A stretch of 64,000 bases of DNA from a virus. Made by a program: the position numbers and the translations under genes. Positions 59,446 through 64,000 of the stretch are shown here, piece after piece (the first letter of the stretch is position 1; each line of letters opens with the position of its first letter). The notes under the pieces are model-generated. The model was not told the DNA's origin. It searched no databases and worked only from the letters and a program-made list of their open reading frames with translations. Location: positions 62,001-126,000 of IMG/VR virus record IMGVR_UViG_3300025133_009608. One strand, written 5' to 3'.

Positions 59446-60267
59446 TTAGCCGCCCGACTCTCCTTGCTTAACATTAAGTTCTCCTCCATGATGCTGCATC
59501 TTTAGTCGCAGTATCCTGTCCAATTCGCCAGAAATAGTAGAAAGATCCAAATGATACGGAATCTCATCTGCTGGAAGTCTCGCCACAAGTTCCTGAAGAA
59601 TGTGACTATAGCTCCAACCGCCTAGCAGTCCATTATCGTTTGAATTGGTCATTTCATTTCTTATTCTTTCTATGCCGTCTATCGGGGATAAAGTAGAGTT
59701 TATAAGAGCCTCTCTTTTTATCCAGTAGTTAGAATCAGTCACAAGATCATCAGCACAGTTAGCGATTCCAATTCTCTTAATCACAGCACACCTGACAGCG
59801 TAGCTACTATCGCCCATCATCTTTTTCAAAACAGAAACAGGCACAATCTTAGATGCCCTCAGTCTAGCCCTCTGGTCTTTAGACCTAACTCCTCGCTTTG
59901 CAGCACGAAGCATATCTTTTCCACAAGTATTATCCAGAGTTGCCGAAAGAAATAATCCAACAGATTTGTCTATTAGAATGTTCTTGGCCTCAAGAGACAC
60001 ATTACATAAGTCTTTTGTGAGAAAGAATATCAAATAACCATACGGGCGGGGTGAGGAGCGGCTACACACATAGGAGGGGTATTTTATCCAATACTTATTT
60101 GAAACCAGTGCCTTAAGCCTCTTGAGATCACATAGAGCCCATTCCAATATCTTATCGTTGTCAAATGAGCTCCGGTAGGCATAAGACATCACCGCGTCCT
60201 TTCTCGCTCCTTGTACTACTTTTATAAAATCCGTGATAACCCTAGACTGCTTAATCTTTTTTGACAT
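59446..60267 (-). CDS. HEAT-like repeat protein, paralogue family member
   Basis: 273 residues, ATG 60267 with AGGAGG upstream. HEAT-like units are visible: RARLRASKIVPVSVLKKMMG, SSYAVRCAVIKRIGIANCAD, NYWIKREALINSTLSPIDGI. These carry the D-s-x-x-x-(V/I)-(R/K) turn typical of the fold. It matches the 44238 protein in style. It is convergent with the plus-strand gene; the 82-bp gap 59364-59445 shows no clear terminator. A late promoter lies upstream. Confidence 0.68.
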   Translation of the reverse strand: MSKKIKQSRVITDFIKVVQGARKDAVMSYAYRSSFDNDKILEWALCDLKRLKALVSNKYWIKYPSYVCSRSSPRPYGYLIFFLTKDLCNVSLEAKNILIDKSVGLFLSATLDNTCGKDMLRAAKRGVRSKDQRARLRASKIVPVSVLKKMMGDSSYAVRCAVIKRIGIANCADDLVTDSNYWIKREALINSTLSPIDGIERIRNEMTNSNDNGLLGGWSYSHILQELVARLPADEIPYHLDLSTISGELDRILRLKMQHHGGELNVKQGESGG

Positions 60268-60391
60268 CCCTAAATCCCCTCCTATTGCTCAAGAACAAAC
60301 AATAAACAAGAACACAAACAGTAGACCAATAAGCCGCCGAAGATGCCTTTGAAAATGTTGCCTCTGCTTTTTTAAAAATTCGAGTTCTCAT
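60251..60391 (-). CDS. Possible 46-residue single-pass membrane peptide
   Basis: Short frame starting at ATG 60391, ~27 bp after a TATAAATA box, and overlapping the next gene by 17 bp. It encodes a basic N-terminus (MRTRIFKKAEATFSKA), one hydrophobic helix (AYWSTVCVLVYCLFL) and a basic tail. The ribosome site is weak, so it is only a candidate, but its position directly behind a late promoter is suggestive. It fills most of the otherwise gene-free 60268-60460 interval. Confidence 0.38.
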   Translation of the reverse strand: MRTRIFKKAEATFSKASSAAYWSTVCVLVYCLFLSNRRGFRDVKKD

Positions 60392-60400
60392 CTTATACAC

Positions 60401-60433
60401 CAATAATAAATCGAGATTATTTATATCAAAATT
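60401..60433 (-). promoter_or_regulatory. T4-like late promoter (TATAAATA)
   Basis: Minus strand TTTTGATATAAATAATCTCG with TATAAATA at 60425-60418, then ATTTATTATTGG. Nearly identical to the copies at 41.1, 47.4 and 54.8 kb and in the same orientation. It precedes the small membrane peptide and HEAT-like gene. Confidence 0.82.
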
Positions 60434-60460
60434 TATTGACTACCGAATAGATGCAAGAAA

Positions 60461-60907
60461 TCAAGTGGAGCTATCAATTATTTTAAATATCCTTCCGAAC
60501 TTAGTAAACTTCTTTCCATTTACTGCAAGGCTTGCGAGCATCAATAAAAACTCCCCCTCTCCATCTCTTGAGTTAGGGAACCTATCGGACCAGTACGCTT
60601 CTAGTACTTCTAATCTTCCATCCCACTTTAACAAAAAGTCCGCTGTGGTCATTCCGGTTAATGCAAAAAAATAACTCTCATAATCAACAAGTGTTATTAG
60701 ATTTTTTCCCTCTCTCTTCGACCATTCTTTGTCTGAGTTCTCGATCTTTTTAGAAGTGGAGCCATAAGAAATAACAAACTTTCCGTCAATGTTTTTTAGC
60801 TCCGACTCTACCCAGCCAAACTCTACTTTGTTCTTATCCACCCGCGATTCGAAATAAGAATAAACCTTATTAATCCTATGCTTCTTTAGGAGCTGTTCCG
60901 GCGTCAT
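60461..60907 (-). CDS. Unknown protein coupled to glutamine synthetase
   Basis: 148 residues. Mixed alpha/beta with aromatic segments (YESYFFALTGMTTADFLLKW; RLEVLEAYWSDRF). Its start lies 32 bp inside the end of the glutamine synthetase gene, implying translational coupling. No family recognised. A regulator or partner of the synthetase is possible by position only. Confidence 0.65.
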   Translation of the reverse strand: MTPEQLLKKHRINKVYSYFESRVDKNKVEFGWVESELKNIDGKFVISYGSTSKKIENSDKEWSKREGKNLITLVDYESYFFALTGMTTADFLLKWDGRLEVLEAYWSDRFPNSRDGEGEFLLMLASLAVNGKKFTKFGRIFKIIDSST

Positions 60908-61991
60908 TACTGTCCTCCGTATTTTCGGCCTCTGCCTCTGGCTTAAATGCAGAGCAAATAGAAGATACCATGTACTCTGCTACAATGTATGGATCTGCAT
61001 TACTTCCGGGGCGACGATCCTCCAGATACCCTCGGCCACTCTTCTCTACGTGCCACGGTATTCGAACCGAAGCCCCGCGATCAGAAACTCCATAAGAATA
61101 ACTATCAATTGCCGAAGTTTCATGCAAACCAGTTAAGCGATCTGAAAGGCCAGAGCCATACACTTCTGAAATACGATCCACGTTAGACTGAAGGCCAAGA
61201 GCCTTACACCCCGCCTCAACGTAACGTAATCCTCCATCACTTCTCATCTCAGAAGTTGAGAAATTAGCGTGCATACCACTTCCGTTCCAATCCCCGCTCA
61301 CCGGCTTTTGCGCAAGCTCGATAGAGACTCCTTCCTTTTCTCCAAGCCTTTCCATTAAATATCTTGCTACAATCAGATGATCGCAAGCAACGAGGGCATT
61401 AACTGATGGGCCTCCAACTTGATACTCCCATTGTCCCAGTGCCACCTCTGCGTTTACCCCGGTTATAGATAGACCGGCGCCCAAACAGGATGTCAAATGA
61501 CTCTCAACGATATCTCTTGCCACAACATTACTGGCTCCGACGGCGCAATAATATGGACCTTGAGGTCGAGGCTCAGTTCCATCCTCTGGCCAGCCAAGGA
61601 TTCGTCCGTCTTTCATAAAGAAATATTCCTGCTCAAATCCGATGACAGGCGCTCTTTCAATATGCTGATTAATAGCAGCCACAAGCGGCGCTCTAGTATT
61701 CGAAGAGTGCGGGCTAAAATCTACGTTTAAAACATCACATAAAACAATCACAGCATTTGCCCTGTTAGGATCAGCACAAACAAACACGGGGCGCAAAACC
61801 CGGTCCGAAGAACCAGTAACCGCCTGTTGGGTGCTTGAGCCGTCAAACCCCCATACTGGAAAATCAGAAAGAGTAATTGCATCTCCCTCTTCTTTTCTAA
61901 TGGAGTTTACCATCGTCTTTGATCTCAAGGATGGTTCCGGCCTTGATCCGTCAAGCCAAACGTATTCGCATCGAAAAATTGTATTAGACAT
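60876..61991 (-). CDS. Type II (eukaryotic-like) glutamine synthetase
   Basis: 371 residues, the length of GSII rather than bacterial GSI (~470). Clear GSII marks: RCEYVWLDG (7-15), WGFDGSST (47-54), GFEQEYFFM with metal-binding Glu120/122, NAEVALGQWEYQVG (180-193), NGSGMHANFST (236-246) with His241, GVSDRGASVRIP (301-312), and EDRRPGSNADPY (324-335). All catalytic boxes look intact, so it should make glutamine from glutamate, ammonia and ATP. The C-terminal ~20 residues are an acidic extension (EAENTEDSNDAG). Glutamine is the nitrogen donor for GMP, CTP and purine synthesis, matching the purine enzymes at 41-47 kb. GSII in a phage is unusual. Confidence 0.93.
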   Translation of the reverse strand: MSNTIFRCEYVWLDGSRPEPSLRSKTMVNSIRKEEGDAITLSDFPVWGFDGSSTQQAVTGSSDRVLRPVFVCADPNRANAVIVLCDVLNVDFSPHSSNTRAPLVAAINQHIERAPVIGFEQEYFFMKDGRILGWPEDGTEPRPQGPYYCAVGASNVVARDIVESHLTSCLGAGLSITGVNAEVALGQWEYQVGGPSVNALVACDHLIVARYLMERLGEKEGVSIELAQKPVSGDWNGSGMHANFSTSEMRSDGGLRYVEAGCKALGLQSNVDRISEVYGSGLSDRLTGLHETSAIDSYSYGVSDRGASVRIPWHVEKSGRGYLEDRRPGSNADPYIVAEYMVSSICSAFKPEAEAENTEDSNDAGTAPKEA

Positions 61992-62036
61992 TATTTGCCT
62001 CTCCTGTTTTCTCTATTGGGGGATATTTTACCAAAA

Positions 62037-62873
62037 CTATCTAAGTAGATCTTCAAAAACTTTAAAAAATTCTTCGCCATAGGGCTCATCGAGAATTGAG
62101 GAAAACCCCATTCTCTCAAAAGATTCTATAATTTTTTCCCTATTAAAACTTGAATCCGAGAAAACAATCTCAGATGAAACCGAAGAAAGATCAGCAAGCT
62201 TTATTAGGGAATAGCTTAATTCATAAGCTTTTCGAAATGATTCATCCAGCAGTCTAGACTCCAACTCGCTTGGCTGATTTAGAATCTTTGAGGCAGTCTT
62301 CTTCCCAATCCTACTAACCCCTGGAATATTATCTGCACGATCCCCTACCATTGCCTTCCACGAAACATAATCATAATCCGTGTTCTCTCTATACTTTTTG
62401 GCAATTGGATTCCATAACCTAACATTGTTTGGAAACTCATTTAGTATTTGAATAAAATCAGTATCAGAAGATACAACAACGACATCATCATCAAAGTGCA
62501 TATTTTTTACTACGAAATAAATAACATCATCAGCCTCATTGTCCGGATGCCCAACTACGGTCAGGGGAAAATCCTTCCTAAGAAGAGAATAAATAATATC
62601 TTTCTGTCGTGAGAAGGATGCCCAGTAATCAGCCGACTCCGGATCATCCCTCCTTCTGTTCGCCTTGTACTCTGGAAACATCCTTAGCCTAGAAACCGGA
62701 CTGCCATCAAAAGTAAAGTATACTTTATCTGGAGAGAAGTGCAGTAGAAGGGGCTTTATAATTCTAAAAAAATTATAAACAATTTGGAACTCACCCTCTG
62801 CATCTCCGCCGCCCCACTGGAATCGACAACGGTGTATCATATTGTAACCATCTATAACAAGTATTCTATTCAA
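62037..62873 (-). CDS. 5'-3' exonuclease / flap endonuclease (Pol I N-domain-like)
   Basis: 278 residues; TTG start at 62873 with AGGAG 6 nt upstream. FEN-family motifs in order: VIDGYNMIHRCRF, YFTFDGSPVSRLRMFPEYKA, NRRRDD, NEADDVIYFV, VVSSDTDFIQIL and MVGDRADNIPGVSRIGKKTA (helix-hairpin-helix). All acidic metal ligands are visible. Equivalent to T4 RNase H or the 5' nuclease of DNA polymerase I; it would remove primers and flaps from lagging strands made by the phage polymerase. First gene of a unit that continues into glutamine synthetase. Confidence 0.92.
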   Translation of the reverse strand: MNRILVIDGYNMIHRCRFQWGGGDAEGEFQIVYNFFRIIKPLLLHFSPDKVYFTFDGSPVSRLRMFPEYKANRRRDDPESADYWASFSRQKDIIYSLLRKDFPLTVVGHPDNEADDVIYFVVKNMHFDDDVVVVSSDTDFIQILNEFPNNVRLWNPIAKKYRENTDYDYVSWKAMVGDRADNIPGVSRIGKKTASKILNQPSELESRLLDESFRKAYELSYSLIKLADLSSVSSEIVFSDSSFNREKIIESFERMGFSSILDEPYGEEFFKVFEDLLR

Positions 62874-62977
62874 AACAATCTCCTAGGTGGGGCGCAAGTA
62901 GCGTAAGCAGCATAAGGCATAATGCCCATGAATATATTCGAATATAGTATATTTCTTTAGCTGCTTTCGATAAGTAA

Positions 62978-63005
62978 AATATACCGAGCGTTCTTGTTTT
63001 TTCAA
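62978..63005 (-). promoter_or_regulatory. Candidate sigma-70-type promoter upstream of the FEN/GS unit
   Basis: Minus strand TTGAAA (63005-63000), 16 bp, TATATT (62983-62978), directly downstream of the terminator at 63024-63065. The ~100 bp between this box and the FEN start hold AT-rich dyads (GAATATATTCG region, 62930-62950) and GGCATTATGCC (62918-62928) but no ORF I support. Confidence 0.48.
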
Positions 63006-63023
63006 GTGCTCTTTTGGATTTAG

Positions 63024-63065
63024 TTAAAAAAATAGCCACGATGGACTTAATCCGTCGCGGCTATT
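63024..63065 (-). terminator. Strong rho-independent terminator
   Basis: 14-bp stem with two G-U pairs (AATAGCCGCGACGG with CCATCGTGGCTATT), loop ATTAAGT, followed by a run of T on the minus strand. It lies 25 bp past the stop of the gene at 63090. Confidence 0.88.
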
Positions 63066-63089
63066 CTGCCGAACACCTCTTACGAGGGT

Positions 63090-63293
63090 CTATTCTTCCA
63101 GATTAGAGTTTAGAAAGCTCTGAAGAGTTTTTGCCTCACGGATAGTCATGCTGACCCGCTGATTTGGAATTCTCCAATCTTCCGAATTGACAGTGATATC
63201 AAGACGGTTGCTTCCGGCCTTCTTTCTGGTATCGTTATCTCGAAGAGACAAGCTAAGCCCCTTCGTTTGATGGGCGCTCTTTTTTGCGGGCAT
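63090..63293 (-). CDS. Small basic protein, unknown function
   Basis: 67 residues; ATG 63293 with GGAG 6 nt upstream. Basic N-terminus (MPAKKSAHQTKG), then strands and a C-terminal helix (TIREAKTLQSFLNSNLEE). Possibly nucleic-acid binding. Last gene before the strong terminator. No family recognised. Confidence 0.62.
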   Translation of the reverse strand: MPAKKSAHQTKGLSLSLRDNDTRKKAGSNRLDITVNSEDWRIPNQRVSMTIREAKTLQSFLNSNLEE

Positions 63294-63294
63294 G

Positions 63295-63417
63295 TTAGTT
63301 CTCCTTTTTTGTATTGAAAATCATTATCTTTTTTGGTGCCGACGAACTCTGCGTAGGCTTTTTCGAGACAACTTCGTTGTTTTTTGTTTGATTATTGTTT
63401 TTTCGAGTATTATTCAA
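63295..63417 (-). CDS. Possible 40-residue Lys/Asn-rich small protein
   Basis: Frame with TTG start at 63417, GAGG 6 nt upstream, ending TAA one base before the next gene's ATG, so it fits exactly between its neighbours. The peptide is Asn/Lys-rich (NNTRKNNNQTKNNEVVSKKP) and ends with IMIFNTKKEN. The exact fit and good ribosome site support it; the short length and low complexity argue for caution. Confidence 0.42.
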   Translation of the reverse strand: MNNTRKNNNQTKNNEVVSKKPTQSSSAPKKIMIFNTKKEN

Positions 63418-63431
63418 TCTCAACCTCTTCG

Positions 63432-63713
63432 TTAGTTTTCTTCATCTAAAAGTGCAGAGTCTATTCCCCAGCCCCTTCCGGCTCCAACCATATTATGAGG
63501 AATAATTCCTCCCATGGTCTTTGCCTCAAAGGACACAGCTCCAGTTTGAGCAAGATCATTTGGCTCGCACTTTTCTCTTAAATAAGATAAAGACATTATA
63601 TACAGACTCTCTGTAATTAACGCTCCATCTTCTATAGAAACCTTGTGAGAATCGAGGACTCCCAGTAGTTCTTCTATAATCGTTTCAAAGTATGCAAGAT
63701 TTTCTTTATTTAT
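63432..63713 (-). CDS. Small protein of unknown function
   Basis: About 93 residues from ATG 63713, overlapping the preceding stop by 8 bp, which implies coupling; a more distal ATG (63812) would overlap that gene by 107 bp. The N-terminal half is helical (ENLAYFETIIEELLGVLDSH; LITESLYIMSLSYLREKCEP) and the C-terminus Gly-rich (MGGIIPHNMVGAGRGWGIDS). No family recognised. Confidence 0.6.
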   Translation of the reverse strand: MNKENLAYFETIIEELLGVLDSHKVSIEDGALITESLYIMSLSYLREKCEPNDLAQTGAVSFEAKTMGGIIPHNMVGAGRGWGIDSALLDEEN

Positions 63714-63978
63714 CATCTGTAAGCCAGCCTGGGTTGTAGCGACTGAGTGACGCAATTTCATTTGTGAACGCCCTATTTCCAGAGGCGTCTGCTGTTTTAT
63801 AAATAACTTCAAGAGAATTCATATCAACCTTTTCTACAATCCCTCTTTCGAGGGTGTTGTTATTTTTTCTTATAGTTATGGAGTCTCCTGGATTAAAATC
63901 CTTAATAAAGAAGCACCGATGCTTGTCGAAGGGATACCCCTTCATTTTTGTGAGATTTGAATTCTTTTTATCTTTCAT
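63706..63978 (-). CDS. Small SH3-like/beta-barrel candidate, unknown function
   Basis: 90 residues. After a basic N-terminus the pattern FNPGDSITIRKNNNTLERGI, VEKVDMNSLEVIYKT, is compatible with a small beta-barrel of the SH3/KOW type (GD followed by alternating strands). Not a firm family assignment. It starts 22 bp from the window edge, so its upstream context is unseen. Confidence 0.55.
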   Translation of the reverse strand: MKDKKNSNLTKMKGYPFDKHRCFFIKDFNPGDSITIRKNNNTLERGIVEKVDMNSLEVIYKTADASGNRAFTNEIASLSRYNPGWLTDDK

Positions 63979-64000
63979 ATTATTTTCTTTCTTCTCCGCT

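Noticed and set aside
1-64000. tRNA or rRNA genes
   Set aside because: No cloverleaf with a T-loop GGTTCGAATCC-like signature and matching acceptor stem was noticed in the gaps, although reading by eye can miss divergent tRNAs.

Overview
This window looks like an interior segment of a large (jumbo-class) tailed dsDNA bacteriophage genome. Genes are tightly packed, often with 1-60 bp overlaps, and essentially all lie on the minus strand; the one supported plus-strand gene is at 57879-59363. There are no rRNA, tRNA or metabolic operons of the kind a bacterial chromosome would show. Instead there is a T4-like replication, recombination and late-transcription core, phage tail-fibre-like proteins, and many host-like accessory proteins. 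The host cannot be identified from the sequence.

Read in the direction of transcription (high to low coordinates), the layout is as follows. (i) 64.0-60.4 kb: small unknown genes, a flap/5' exonuclease and a eukaryotic-type (type II) glutamine synthetase. (ii) 60.4-53.3 kb: small HEAT-like proteins, a lone plus-strand membrane-protein gene, an LpxH-like phosphoesterase, a tandem-repeat membrane peptide and a second GroEL. (iii) 53.3-47.5 kb: probable virion or assembly proteins that share a short N-terminal helical module, two of them with in-frame internal starts. (iv) 47.4-41.1 kb: adenylosuccinate synthetase, DHH phosphoesterase, two HEAT-like proteins, a secreted metallopeptidase-like protein and a CBS-less IMP dehydrogenase. 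(v) 41.0-38.7 kb: a MoxR-type AAA+ ATPase and VWA/metallopeptidase pair with its own promoter and terminator. (vi) 38.7-34.4 kb: M16 peptidase, divergent ThyX, DUF1360-like membrane protein, Hsp20, KhpA-like KH protein, HNH-like protein and HU. (vii) 34.3-28.5 kb: two large tail-fibre-like proteins with a common N-terminal domain. (viii) 28.5-17.4 kb: FtsK-like ATPase, CHC2 zinc half of a split primase, gp47 and intein-containing gp46 (SbcD/SbcC), a Cas4/RecB-type nuclease and a gp55-like sigma factor. (ix) 17.4-10.4 kb: a 2216-residue protein of unknown function. (x) 10.3-0 kb: DNA polymerase III alpha, SSB, RuvC, first GroEL, RecA/UvsX, the catalytic half of the primase and a helix-turn-helix protein cut by the window edge.

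The genes fit one programme. A phage replisome and recombination set (Pol III alpha, split DnaG, SSB, RecA, RuvC, SbcCD, FEN, Cas4-like nuclease) appears to be expressed from host sigma-70-like promoters. A gp55-like sigma factor is encoded here, and four near-identical intergenic elements carrying the T4 late-promoter octamer TATAAATA lie in front of late units; at least two of these units end in a clear rho-independent terminator. Nucleotide and nitrogen metabolism (PurA, IMPDH, ThyX-like, glutamine synthetase, DHH phosphoesterase) and proteostasis (two GroELs, Hsp20, MoxR/VWA, several peptidases) are unusually well represented. Functions are inferred from motifs visible in the translations; no database search was run.
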